Assembly: GCA_965220055.1 (NCBI GenBank)
Contig: CBDCPE010000004.1
Span: 3,782,001-3,846,000, forward strand
Direction of reading: 5' to 3'
DNA length: 64,000 bases
Source of the DNA: Bin87 sp965220055
Lineage (GTDB): Bacteria; Chloroflexota; Dehalococcoidia; Lucifugimonadales; UBA3495
Positions within the stretch are counted from its first letter, which is position 1. Each line of letters opens with the position of its first letter. The notes beneath the pieces were generated by a model. That model saw only the letters and a list, made by a program, of their open reading frames with translations, was not told where the DNA came from and did no database searches. A program made the position numbers and the translations under genes. Shown piece after piece: positions 9,197-18,366 of this stretch.

Positions 9197-10836
9197 TCAA
9201 CGGTCAGCGAAAAGGTCCGCACTAACTGGTCAGCATAAATGTCACAGTCCCTTCTATGGAGAATGTGACGTTGAACCAGAAAGAACAAGGCAGACTCAAG
9301 GTCCTGAACAGCCTGTGGGCAGAGCAGATGACCGTGGACCAGGCAGCCGGGCTGATGGGAGTGAGCACACGCCACACCAGGCGCGTTCTGGCGGCATACC
9401 AGAGGGAGGGTGCCGTCGCCCTGGCTCACGGCCATCGTGGTCGTCGGCCGCCCAACGCAACACCGGAGACCATCCGCGCCGAGGTGTTGCACCTGGCCAG
9501 CACCCGCTACTCCGGAACCAACCACACCCACCTGAGCGAATTGCTTGGAGAGCGCGAGGGTATCGACATCGACCGCAGCACGCTGTGGCGCATCCTGGTG
9601 TCCGCTGGGTTGAACAGCCCGCGCCGTCGCCGCACGCCGCAGCATCGGGTTCGCCGGCAGCGAATGCCGCAGGAGGGCATGCTGATCCAGATGGACGGCA
9701 GCTATCACCGACGGCTGGGGGAAGCGGGACCGCAGTTCACGCTGTTGCTGGCGGTGGATGACGCCACCGGCGCCGTGGTGAACGCGCTCTTCTGCGAGCA
9801 TGAAGACGCACGCAACTACTTCGTGATGATGCGGGAGCTGGTGCAGAACTACGGCGCCCCGGTTGCCCTCTACGTCGACCGGCACGCCGTCTTCAAGCAC
9901 ACGCCCGGGTCTGGGCTCGCCGGTGCGCCGACCCAGTTCAGCCGCGCCATGGACGAGCTGGGGATCCAGATGATATTCGCCCTGTCGCCCCAGGCGAAGG
10001 GTCGGGTGGAACGAACGGCGGGAACGTTTCAGGACCGGCTGGTAACGGAACTCCGACTGGCTGGCGCGACCACCATCGCGGAAGCTGACCGCGTACTGCA
10101 GGGCTTCCTGCCACGCTGCAACGCACGCTTCAGCGTTCCGCCGCAATGTCCCGAGGCCGCTTACCGCCCACTGGCATCGGACGTGTGCCTGGCCGTATCC
10201 TCTGCTTCAAGCACCGCAGAAAGGTGGCCCGGGACAACACGGTGAAGTTCCAGTTGCACACCCTGCAGTTGCTGCCCGAGCCGGAACGCCCCAGCTATGC
10301 CGGGGTGGCTGTGGAGGTCCTGGAAGGACTGGATGGTCGTCTATCCCTGCAACACCAAGGACGCACCATCCCTTCTCAAGAGGCGCCGCCCAATCCGGCA
10401 TTCATGCGAACCGGCAACGGATCATTCCCACACTTTGCCAGCCACCGTTCCGATCCTGACCATCCCGCCAGGACTTGGGCGACGACCCTCCTCCAACTCG
10501 ACACCAATTGTGCCGAAGAAACCGCGCCTGACCCGGTTGCCAGCCACGAGACCGCAGCCGGCAAGATGGCAGCCATTCCGCCCCGGAAGGCGACGTTTCT
10601 CCAGAAGGCGCGGTGGAAGACAATACAGAAGGCGAAGCGTAAAGGCATGTCGATCCGAGGAATAGCACGGGAGTTGGGGATCAACCGGGCCACGGTCAGG
10701 AAATACATGGACGCCGATACTCCACCGCTGCGGCAAGTCCGCAGCGCGTCAACTACGCCAACTTCTGATACCATCGCGGCATAACCGAGTGACATTTATG
10801 CTGAACACTTAGCCGGACATTTTCCCTGACCTTCGA
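9197..10836 (+). mobile_element. IS1202-like (ISNCY) insertion sequence E
   Basis: Long imperfect inverted repeats of about 50 bp occupy both ends; the inner part reads TCAGCATAAATGTCAC on the left and its complement near 10789-10804. The element is flanked by a 21-bp direct repeat (9176-9196 and 10837-10857, beginning CACCGAAACGAATGCC). Target duplications this long are a hallmark of the IS1202 group. It interrupts the serpin gene. Confidence 0.9.
9256..10784 (+). pseudogene. IS1202/ISNCY-type transposase, one frameshift
   Basis: The ORF from ATG 9256 has an N-terminal helix-turn-helix (MTVDQAAGLMGVSTRHTRRVL) and an integrase-type core: IQMDGSYHRRLGEAGPQFTLLLAVDDATG, ALYVDRHAVFKHTPGS and LSPQAKGRVERTAGTFQDRL, giving the D-D-E set. 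Near 10190-10200 the frame is lost (LAVSSASS), while the expected continuation (RILCFKHRRKVARDNTVKFQ, then GRTIPSQEAPP) lies in the frame of the next ORF to 10784. That part ends with a second helix-turn-helix-like stretch (MSIRGIARELGINRATVRKYM). One indel separates the halves, so the element is probably inactive. Confidence 0.85.
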
Positions 10837-12219
10837 CACCGAAACGAATGCCTTGTGGACTACTTCGGAAATCCACAGGTCCCTGGAACCGGTCATGCCC
10901 GAAAAATCGGCATCGCCGCCGAAGACGTCGGGCATCCCCATTTCAGCCAGGGTGTCGCTCAGGTTGAAATCTGACTCGAACTCGAACAACGGCATCGTCA
11001 GGGTGACCCAGTCATTCGCGAGGCCATCAATGATCCGGTCGAACAGGTCCGCGTCCAACCGGCCTTCGAAGACTTCCAGCGTGCCCTCATCGGGTAACAG
11101 GACGGTCATGGACATCTCAGCCCAGGAGTACGGAACTTCGACCACCTGGAACCCGTCGCCCTCGGCGTAGCCGTAGCCCCTGTAGGTCTCCGTCATCATC
11201 GGCACTCCCACCGTGCCGCCTTCAGCCAGATGAAACGGAAGTACCTTGGTGTTGCTGGGGCTGAAAGGCCAGTGCCACGATGCGTTGAAATAGATGGCGT
11301 TGGTGAGCACAAGGCGGGTGGAATGGTCTATAACCCCCGGCGGCAGGAGGTCCTTGACCTTTCCTGAGGTTTCCTCAGTCACCCAGCCGTTAATCCTCAC
11401 GCGAGACTCGTCCGGCGCGCCCACGAAGTCCGCGGCCATCATCCCAGCCCCGTAGTGTTCGCCTAGCACATCGAGAAAGTCGGGCAGGAAATGATAGCCG
11501 TCCTGACCCCAGACCGCGTTGGCGATGTTCAAGCGGAAATACTGAGCGGCTTCGCCAGTGTCGTTGGGCGCGCCCCCTGGCTCCTGGCCTCTTGAAGCCA
11601 AGGTCAGGTCCAGGACGTTGAACGCGGGATGGAGGCTGCTTTGCGGCAGCCTGTGATGGAGCGTGGCTTCCATCTGGCGCAGTGTTTCGCCCCTAGCCCC
11701 GGCGGAGGTCATGGCCAAGGCCCAGGAGATGCTGAAGGGAGAGTAGAAGAGGTTGCCTTCACCATCGCTCAGAGTGCGGTACAGGTCGAAGGCGAAGGCA
11801 TTGTTTCCCCGCACGAGTTCGTCCAAGTCCGCTGCGCCCACGGCCGGGGCAGACCGGTCCTTGTCCGAACGCAGTGCGTCAACTGCCGTTGGGTCTGGTG
11901 GGACGAGATTCACAAAGGCGGTCGAAGTAGGCACCCGCGTCGCGGGCGGAACTGCCGCCGGCGGTTCTCCTCCGCAGCCGGAAAGCGCCGTCAACAGGGC
12001 CATAACCGCGACAACCGGCCAAATCCGGCGCAGAGCACCGAACCAGGTATTCGGTGTCTCTCGAGAGTGGTCCTTAGCATGATCAGCCATGGGCGTGACC
12101 ATCAACCCGCCCTGAACCGCGGCCTGTTGAGTGTTAGCGTTGAATGCGTTCCCGTAGCGAATCTCATGCCGTCCCTTGTCCCTGCGGTGTTCGATTGACG
12201 GTTTCCAAGGCGAAGCAGG

Positions 12220-13596
12220 TCAGCGGTTGCCGCTGCGTTCAAGCAGTGGCTCGTTCCCGTGGATCCTTCCATGCGTGGACCCTGTGTTGGCGTCAAACGC
12301 TACCAGACCCACCGAAAGGTTCCGCCGGGCTTCCTCGGGTGTGATGCCTCCCGTGCGCCACGAGCCCCGAGCTTCGACCACCCAGAGCAATGGATCCGGG
12401 ACCGTCGTCCCTGCTGACCCACCTTGCATCGCCGTAAACTCGCTTCCGCGCATCAAACGGGCAGTCGGCGAGTGGGGTTTTCCGGTTACATTTAGCTCGG
12501 GGGCGTTGAAGCTCAGGTGCGCCAGGCCCAAACGACCGGCCAGTCGTTCGGAGATTCTGGGCCCTCCGTCCATTCCAACCGGCAGATGCTCATTCGGTAT
12601 TTTCCACCACACGGACAGCGTTACGACCGGGTCCGTCATGATTCCCCGCGAGAGTTCTCCCGTCTCGAGCCAGAACGCCCGCACGACCGACGTGCCGTCG
12701 GCGAGCCGGATGCCGAGGAAGTAGCGGGACCCGTCATGGTCACGACCCTTTTGATTGACCGGCGCTTCCAGCACCATTCCGACGAACCGCTCAATGGTTT
12801 GTTCGTCATCTATCGTGCCCAGGACCGTCATTTCGTCATCGTCATTGAGGATGTCGATGGCTGTGACCTTGCCCCCTATGTCCAGTAAGTCCTCACCCGT
12901 TTGGGCGTTTGGATTCGTGTCGGCTTCATACAGGGTTGCCCTACCTCGTTCGAGCGTCGCCAGACGGAACTCCGGCGAGTAGCCCTCGACCTCGTAAACC
13001 CGCGTTCCTGGGTTCAGAAAGGTGGCGTCACCATCCTGGTAGCGGTACCACGGGCCGGCGTAGCCGTCGCCCCGGAACGCAACCCGGTAAAGCTCCGGTC
13101 CCAGGTCTTCCGCCATGAGGTCCTGTGCTTCTTCGTGAGCTGCTTTTCCAACCAGGCTCCACTGCCTCTGGTAATGGATCCCGCCGAACTTCACCATGGG
13201 TACCCAAGAGATCGTATGCGGTCGAGGGCTCACGTCCGCGTCGTTGGAAAGACCATCCAAGATGCGAGCCATCACTGCCTCGTCGTTGAGAATCCCATCC
13301 AGGAGATTTGGGCCGTTAGCCCTCCCGTCGTGTCGATCCATGACGTTGCCATTAGTGTACAGCACGACCTGAGAGCCAGTGGGAACGTGAGTGACGTAGG
13401 CAACTTTTTCCGGCATCTCTGGCGTCAATCCTTCCACGAAGGCAACAACTACACCGGAGTCCGGGTCCAGTCTGTAGGTTTCCGAGACAGGCTCTGAAGA
13501 CCCCGAGGTGGGGGCAGACGTCGCCGGCGTCCCACCGCAGGCTGTCAGGGCCAAGAACGCCAGTCCAAGAGTTATGGATGTCAGCAGTGTCTTCAC
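12220..13596 (-). CDS. Lipoprotein of unknown function
   Basis: 458 residues with a lipoprotein signal peptide (MKTLLTSITLGLAFLALTAC, lipobox Cys20) and a Ser/Thr/Pro linker. A long soluble domain without recognisable catalytic motifs follows. It is rich in Gly, Asp and aromatic residues, with short motifs such as YAGPWYRYQDGD and FWLETGELSRGIMTDPVVT. It should be anchored outside the cytoplasmic membrane. It is transcribed toward the serpin lipoprotein gene (118 bp gap, same strand), so the two may have been co-expressed. No family is recognised. The frame is intact with ordinary codon use. Confidence 0.8.
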   Translation of the reverse strand: MKTLLTSITLGLAFLALTACGGTPATSAPTSGSSEPVSETYRLDPDSGVVVAFVEGLTPEMPEKVAYVTHVPTGSQVVLYTNGNVMDRHDGRANGPNLLDGILNDEAVMARILDGLSNDADVSPRPHTISWVPMVKFGGIHYQRQWSLVGKAAHEEAQDLMAEDLGPELYRVAFRGDGYAGPWYRYQDGDATFLNPGTRVYEVEGYSPEFRLATLERGRATLYEADTNPNAQTGEDLLDIGGKVTAIDILNDDDEMTVLGTIDDEQTIERFVGMVLEAPVNQKGRDHDGSRYFLGIRLADGTSVVRAFWLETGELSRGIMTDPVVTLSVWWKIPNEHLPVGMDGGPRISERLAGRLGLAHLSFNAPELNVTGKPHSPTARLMRGSEFTAMQGGSAGTTVPDPLLWVVEARGSWRTGGITPEEARRNLSVGLVAFDANTGSTHGRIHGNEPLLERSGNR

Positions 13597-13955
13597 GGCG
13601 CGAAGGACATCGAGGTGAATTCAGACACCGACCGAACGCCGCCGGCGCAGGGCGACAAAGGCGCCGAGAAACCCGGGGCTCCCAAACCGACGCCAATTGT
13701 CCACCGATAGTCTTCCATCACTCCTCCGGCACGCGCCTCAACTGCCTCACTCTCCCCCGAAAAAATAGTATAGCAACCGCCGGACGCAGCTTTCCCCGGC
13801 GGTTTTTCGTGCCAGGACACCAGCAGGAGTTCACCAACGGCCACCGAGGAGCGACACCATAGCGCGGCAGCATCCAGAGCCGGCCGACGGCGGCTGGAGG
13901 GCCAGCCCTTCGCTGGATGTCCCCGAGCCGGAACTCACCGCAGTACTCGAATAGT
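13597..13955. other. Gap without recognised gene
   Basis: About 360 bp between the lipoprotein start and the next coding-like stretch. It contains a short AT-rich patch (around 13755-13780) that could include the promoter of the minus-strand lipoprotein gene. Nothing else is recognisable. Confidence 0.4.
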
Positions 13956-14440
13956 GTTGCGACCTGCGTCGCCTCAGCTTCTCCCAAACCGAGATCCAGA
14001 CCAAGCTCCAGTTGAAACGACACCACACCAGCCTACTGCCGACTGAAACCGCTAGGCGCAGGATGTCCGGCTCACAGGAGAACCAGAGCGACTCCGTCGC
14101 CGAATGGCTGCTTTCGTGTTTCGGCGCCGGCTTGGAGCTCAACGCCATCGAGCACCAAGCAAACCGGCCGGACGTGAACATCGCATTGCGTCTCCAGGAG
14201 GAACTAGAAGACGCCAGCGGCAACCCTCCAGCCGGATTGATAACCGCCGGAACCGACGGAAAGCCCGGCCGAGTGTCCTGGGTTGATTTCGGCGGGACGC
14301 TGCTCCACAGGCCGTTTGACGGCACCTTCCCGCCCGATTACCCGCAACACGAGGCACGCAGACAATGCGCCGCCGTCCGACGTTCCACAACTGCCGACCG
14401 TCGCCGTGGAACCCACACCCACGGCAACCCCGGCGCCTCG
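13956..14440 (+). pseudogene. Degraded coding remnant of unknown family, running into the HNH nuclease linker
   Basis: An open frame from about 13956 reads like a real protein (LRRLSFSQTEIQTKLQLK, VAEWLLSCFGAGLELN, PDVNIALRLQEELEDA, LITAGTDGKPGRVSWVDF) but has no start codon of its own and an in-frame stop just upstream. No family is recognised. From about 14374 another frame carries the Pro/Thr-rich linker of the HNH nuclease (VEPTPTATPAP), so two gene fragments meet here. Confidence 0.35.
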
Positions 14441-14470
14441 TGTCCCGCGTCAACTAAATATGCCGAATCC

Positions 14471-16128
14471 TGTTGCCTCATTCAGAAATGTTACCGAAAC
14501 TTTAGCACTTGGGGTCCACCCCAACCAGCGCTAATTCCGGCATTGCAGGGAGTCCCGCCATGGGCTCGCCAGCCGTGGCGTAGACCAGCTCTTTGCTCAT
14601 GATGCCGCGCCACTGCTGCACTCTGCGTTGCAACGTGCGCAGGTGAGCCCGGCTGAAACGATCTGGCTCAGTTTCTTGCAGTCGGCCCAGCAATACCACC
14701 GCACTGGCATCCGGGTCTTCCTGCAACCAGCCCAGCACGTCGCACCACACTCCCTCGAAAGGGTCTGGCCGAGTTCGCCAGGTGCGGGGCGTTTGCACCC
14801 GCCGCTCCCGTGAGGTATGCGCTGCGTCCTGCCGCCACAAGTCGGGTAACTTGGCCAGGAACTGTTCCAGGCTCTCGCCACTGGGAGTGGGCCGGATTTC
14901 GGGGAACGTAACCGCGGCCAGGGCCGACTGGGCTTCCCGGATGGCGTGCAGCAGCGCCACCGGGTCCAACTTGACCCGATACTGACGCAGCGCCGCCTTC
15001 ATCTCCGCGCTGACCGCGTCGTGTTGCAGCAGCCGGTCGCAGGGCGTGGCGGGCGGACTGTACCGCTTGACCACCCTGGAGCCGTGCCGAGTTTTCTCCA
15101 CCAACTTGAACGACGGCTGGAAGTAGTTCACGTACTGTCGCACCGCCCCGTACAGGTGGGCCATGGTCTGTCCGGCCACCGAGCCGGAGTAGCGGTCATG
15201 ACCGACGAAGTGGCGGACCACGGCGCCGTTCTTCTGCTCGATCCAGGCCTGGTCGTTCTTGCGGTACGGCCGGGAACGGGTGAACTCGATGCCCCGCTCG
15301 GCGCAGTACTGGGTGAGAGTATCGTTGATGAATACGCTGTCGTTGTCCGAGTCGATGCCTTTGACGGGGAAGGGCAGCTGTCGCCCGATGGCCTCCAGTC
15401 CTGCCACCACCAGGGACTGCTCCCGAGCCAGCAGTGGAACGGCCTCGGTCCAGCCGGTGCAGATATCGGTGGCCACCAGGCTGTGGATCATGGAGCCCCA
15501 CAGGGAGCCGCCGTGGTGGACCACCAGGTCAATCTCCAGGAATCCTGGTGGCGGCGCATGCCAGTCTGCGAAGGTCCGCACCGGAATATTGCGGCCCGGC
15601 GACTGATTCCTCCGGCGTCTGAGCCGGCGGCCCGCCGGTGTCCTGATCGGCTGGAGCAACCGGTCCAGGGTGGCGGCGCTGGCCGCCAGCAGCCGTTGGC
15701 GCACCCCAGGGTCCAGATCCAGGTGGCCATGGCGCTCCATGGACCCCACCAGGTGGGGCAACGCCGCCTTCAGCCGCTTGCCGCAGATCCGGTCAGCAGC
15801 TTCCCAGACCACGATCAGCGCCTGCCGAACCGCCTCGTCGTAGATCCGTCGGCCCTTTTTTACCGCCGGCTGCTGATCTCCGTCGTTGCTGGACTGCCCC
15901 AGCAACCTGATGCCGTGCTTGCGGTGATGACCGGTTACTGCGATGAACTCGTCCAGGATCCGGCTTTTCTCCCGCTTGGATGAGGCTCGGTAACGGTCTC
16001 GGATCGTCGCCAGCAGTTCCTGTTTCGCCATCTTGCTGATGCCTCCTCCCACGCGATTGCCTCCCCGATTTTGGGTAACATTTTATTTGAGGCAACCACT
16101 TGCGTTGGGTAACGGTTTTGTTGAGGCA
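14471..16128 (-). mobile_element. Transposon with integrase-type (rve) transposase, nested in IS21 locus 1
   Basis: Terminal motifs of the form GTTGCCTCA-n-AA-n-GTTACC occur once at the left end (14472-14496) and twice in inverted orientation at the right end (about 16072-16100 and 16108-16128). Such multiple end repeats are typical transposase-binding sites. It lies between the IS21 left terminus and the istA fragment. Confidence 0.7.
14502..16031 (-). CDS. DDE integrase-type transposase (rve superfamily)
   Basis: About 509 residues. ATG 16031 has GGAGGAGG upstream. A helix-turn-helix lies near the start (SRILDEFIAVTGHHRKHGIRLL). The core has the catalytic residues Asp in PPGFLEIDLVVHHGG, Asp in VKGIDSDNDSVFIND and Glu in KNDQAWIEQKNGAVVRHFVG. 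The C-terminal part (TWRTRPDPFEGVWCDVL to LRTLQRRVQQWR) resembles a segment found in the N-terminal half of the neighbouring IS21 IstA. The frame is intact and all DDE residues are present, so this may be an active transposase. The IS family name is uncertain. Confidence 0.85.
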   Translation of the reverse strand: MAKQELLATIRDRYRASSKREKSRILDEFIAVTGHHRKHGIRLLGQSSNDGDQQPAVKKGRRIYDEAVRQALIVVWEAADRICGKRLKAALPHLVGSMERHGHLDLDPGVRQRLLAASAATLDRLLQPIRTPAGRRLRRRRNQSPGRNIPVRTFADWHAPPPGFLEIDLVVHHGGSLWGSMIHSLVATDICTGWTEAVPLLAREQSLVVAGLEAIGRQLPFPVKGIDSDNDSVFINDTLTQYCAERGIEFTRSRPYRKNDQAWIEQKNGAVVRHFVGHDRYSGSVAGQTMAHLYGAVRQYVNYFQPSFKLVEKTRHGSRVVKRYSPPATPCDRLLQHDAVSAEMKAALRQYRVKLDPVALLHAIREAQSALAAVTFPEIRPTPSGESLEQFLAKLPDLWRQDAAHTSRERRVQTPRTWRTRPDPFEGVWCDVLGWLQEDPDASAVVLLGRLQETEPDRFSRAHLRTLQRRVQQWRGIMSKELVYATAGEPMAGLPAMPELALVGVDPKC

Positions 16129-16129
16129 A

Positions 16130-16479
16130 TGCGCATGCAGCGCCCGCCAGTCCTGTAATCGTCGTTGCAGGGTGCGCAACTGGGAGGCGCTGAACCGGCC
16201 GGGATGGTGCTCCTCCAACCACTCGATAATTGTCGTTGCTTTCAGTTGGCCCTTGGAGTCGCCCCGCAGCAGGGGCTCAATCTCCTCCTCCCACACCCCG
16301 TCGAAGGGATCGGGCCGGGTGCGCCACCAACGCTCCTGTCTCGTCTCCGACGGCAACGGGCCGTCCTGCCACTTGCGTGCTGACCGCACGCACATCCCAG
16401 CCTTCGCGGCCGCCGTCTCCTGCGTCTTTCCTTCCATAAGTTTCTGCCTCCATAGTGCGACTTGTCGGTCCTTGATCAA
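16130..16479 (-). pseudogene. istA: IS21 istA, N-terminal fragment
   Basis: About 115 residues of an IS21-type transposase: a helix-turn-helix (ETAAAKAGMCVRSARKW), then WWRTRPDPFDGVWEEEIEPLL, then LRTLQRRLQDWRALH. It starts at a TTG after GGAGGTGCC, close to the right terminus of the element. The rve core and the partner istB are missing because the adjacent transposon replaces them. Confidence 0.75.
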
Positions 16480-17370
16480 TCCGGCACCTCCGAGCCGGAT
16501 GGTTTACTCCATCTCAACCGGCAAAAGTAGTCGTCGCATGAGGCATTCCTTATTGTCGTCTATCACCTCCGGCGACCAATACACCGGTTCCCGCCCCAAC
16601 GCCGACGACCATCCACACCTCGGAACTGAACGTCTTGCGTGTGACGGTCACCGAGATCCCCGCCAGCCTGCCGGCATACGACCGCCACGACTGGAAACAC
16701 TGGACAGACGCCAACGGCGACTGCCAGGACGCCCGCAATGAGGCCCTGATTGCCGAAAGCCGGGGAACGATTTCGTATAGAACCGAGAGACGATGTCGCG
16801 TTTCCGGCGGCGAATGGCTGGCACCATACACCGGCACTGTCGTCACCGATCCCAGCAAGCTCGATGTCGACCACATGGTGCCGTTGGGCAACGCCCACAT
16901 CAGCGGCGCCTGGCGATGGACCGCACATCAACGAGAACAGTACGCCAACTACCTTGATGATCCCCAGCACCTCATCGCCGTCACGGCCCGCACGAACCGC
17001 ACGAGGTCCGAAAGATTGGAAACCGGAAAACCGGGCCTACTGGTGCCAGTACGCCACCGACTGGATCACCATGATGTCCACCCTGATGGAGCAGATCGCG
17101 ATAGTGGTGGCCCTGACCAACGGCACGAGGCGAGGCAGGTCGCTGAGTTATTCCTCGCGGCGTAGCCTAGCGAATCTGGGCAGGAGGCTGGCGGCAACGC
17201 CCAATGTGGGTCACCCACGGTCGGACTCGGTCGGGATGAATCGCCAGTGCTTGAATGGGTACCGGTGATTTTTGAGTCTGGCAGCGCTGAATGGCCCGGT
17301 TTGGAGGTCCGTCGCAACGTGAGTGGTAATCGGTGCGGTACTGGCCGTCTCACCGTCGTCCAAGCAGGGC

Positions 17371-17419
17371 CTCACACGGTGATTTCGGAGCATTTCGAGG
17401 CTGAATCGCCAATCCGAAA
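17371..17419 (+). repeat. Dispersed 49-bp repeat, copy 1
   Basis: 43 of 49 positions match 19416-19464. The unit starts CTCACAC and contains GATTTCGG, AGGCTGAATCGCC and TCCGAAA, with TTTCGG/CCGAAA able to pair as a stem. IS copy D is inserted in the CTAG immediately after it. Confidence 0.7.
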
Positions 17420-17424
17420 GTCTA

Positions 17425-18231
17425 GGCTGTGTTGACATTTCACCGTAACCAAATGAGGGCAGCGGTAAATTGAAGGAAGCCCAGGTATCTGGTGTCCAGC
17501 TTCTCAAACCGGGAAAATACCCGGCGATAGTGCTTTATCTTGTTGATGAAGCATTCCACCAAGTGACGCTCTCGGTACAGGTAAGCATCGTAGGCTTGGG
17601 GTTCCTTGCGGTTGGAGCGTGGAGGTATGACCGGACGCAGGCCCCGTTCCAGGATATGCTGACGAAACTCCTGGGAATCATATCCCTTGTCGGCAATCAC
17701 GTACTCTCCGGCATAATCGGCGATCAGAGCATCGGCCTGAGTGATGTCATGCTGTTGTCCCCCAGTCAGGATGAACCGCAAGGGATTACCCAAGGCATCC
17801 ACGCTCACGTGGACCTTGGTGCTAAACCCGCCGCGGCTCCGGCCCAGGGCCTCGGCTGCCTGGCCACCTTTTTGGGGGGCGCTCCGGCGGCGCAGGGATG
17901 GGCCCGAACCACGGTGCTGTCGATGATGAGGCATTCCAGATCCGGGTCGGCGGCGAAATGCTGATGCATCAGTTCCCAGATACCCCGGTCGGCCCAGCGG
18001 GCAAACCTTTTGTACACGCTGTTCCAGTTTCCATACTCGGACGGGAGGAGCCGCCACTGGGCACCGGAACGGTTCACCCACAGCACCGCCTCGATGAAAC
18101 GCTGGCATTCCGCTTCCTGACCAACGTACAAGTCGGTACGACTGCGCAAGAACTGGAGAATCCTGGTCCACTGATTTGTTGAGAGCCTAAGTCTTGACAT
18201 AGTTCTATTATAACCAAATGTCAACAGAACC
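17425..18231 (-). mobile_element. IS5-family insertion sequence, copy D (807 bp)
   Basis: Same inverted repeats and length as copy C (8010-8816), opposite orientation, flanked by TA in CTAG (17423-17424 and 18232-18233). Its sequence is almost identical to copy C over most of the transposase gene. Differences cluster in the first ~180 bp, which suggests patchy gene conversion. Confidence 0.92.
17440..18200 (-). CDS. IS5-family transposase, two overlapping frames
   Basis: It has the same organisation as the copy C transposase: ATG 18200, first Asp in LIIDSTVVRAH, a CCCCCCAAAAAGG slip region, then VIADKGYDSQEF and RERHLVECFINKIK in the -1 frame to 17440. Relative to copy C the N-terminus differs by several residues (for example QEAECQ against QEEECR) while the rest is nearly unchanged. 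The frame break at the same place in both copies supports programmed -1 frameshifting. Confidence 0.8.
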
Positions 18232-18366
18232 TAGACATCCCGGTGGTGTCTTATGCTCAAACCCATTACGCTACGGATTGTGTTTTCAAGTAGGCGCGGA
18301 CATTAAGAAAACCGTAGTGGCTGGTATGCAGGATCGGTGCAAGGTTTTTTGTTGCAGGGTACCGGT

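Larger units (their letters stand above)
9077..12102 (-). pseudogene. Serpin-family lipoprotein, split by IS1202-like element E and truncated at the C-terminus
   Basis: The 5' part (12102 to about 10837) encodes a lipoprotein signal (MALLTALSGC) and a Thr/Pro linker. A serpin fold follows (FNASWHWPFSPSNTKVLPFHL, then MTETYRGYGYAEGDGF, then ISEVVHKAFVSV). The 21-bp sequence encoding HKAFVSV is duplicated on both sides of the IS. Beyond the IS the same frame continues as VDEKGTEAAAATGVVM, the hinge of an inhibitory reactive-centre loop, and stops at 9077. The C-terminal strands normally following the loop (about 35 residues) are absent, so it was already damaged or deleted. ATG 12102 or 12090 could be the start. 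The original would have been a surface-anchored inhibitor of serine or cysteine proteases. The end overlaps no gene but lies 11 bp from the convergent membrane gene. Confidence 0.85.
14441..16565 (-). mobile_element. IS21-type element, locus 1, internally replaced by another transposon
   Basis: The left terminus TGTCCCGCGTCAACTAAATA (14441-14460, continuing to 14468) is the same as at 50039, and the right terminus AGGCATTCCTTATTGTCGTC (16541-16560, ending TATCA at 16565) is the same as at 53285. Read inward the two termini share the pattern CG.CAA.TAA followed by ATGCC, so they are the imperfect inverted repeats of one element, beginning TG and ending CA. Flanks carry CCTC on both sides. Only 28 bp of the left end and the istA start remain; the middle is occupied by the rve-type transposon at about 14471-16128. 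Confidence 0.75.
14374..17165 (+). pseudogene. Secreted-type HNH endonuclease (DUF1524-like), split by an IS21-type element and frameshifted
   Basis: The right part (from 16566) begins with a Pro/Thr linker (TNTPVPAPTPTTIHT). The nuclease domain follows: ITVTEIP-type N-core, YDRHDWKHWTDANGDCQDARNE, then the HNH core KLDVDHMVPLGNAHISGAW and YLDDPQHLIAVTARTNRTR. One base is missing near 17005; GPKDWKPENRAYWCQYATDWI continues in the next frame. The left part ends at 14440 in PTPTATPAP. Removing 14441-16565 plus the repeated CCTC joins GCG CCT with CCG GCG ACC in frame, so the IS21 element landed in the linker. A signal peptide is not found upstream. This family cuts DNA outside the cytoplasm or at the cell surface; this copy is dead. 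Confidence 0.75.

Noticed and set aside
9019..10146. 375-codon minus-strand frame opposite the IS1202-like transposase
   Set aside because: Shadow of the transposase. The only real minus-strand coding there is the serpin tail at 9077-9196.
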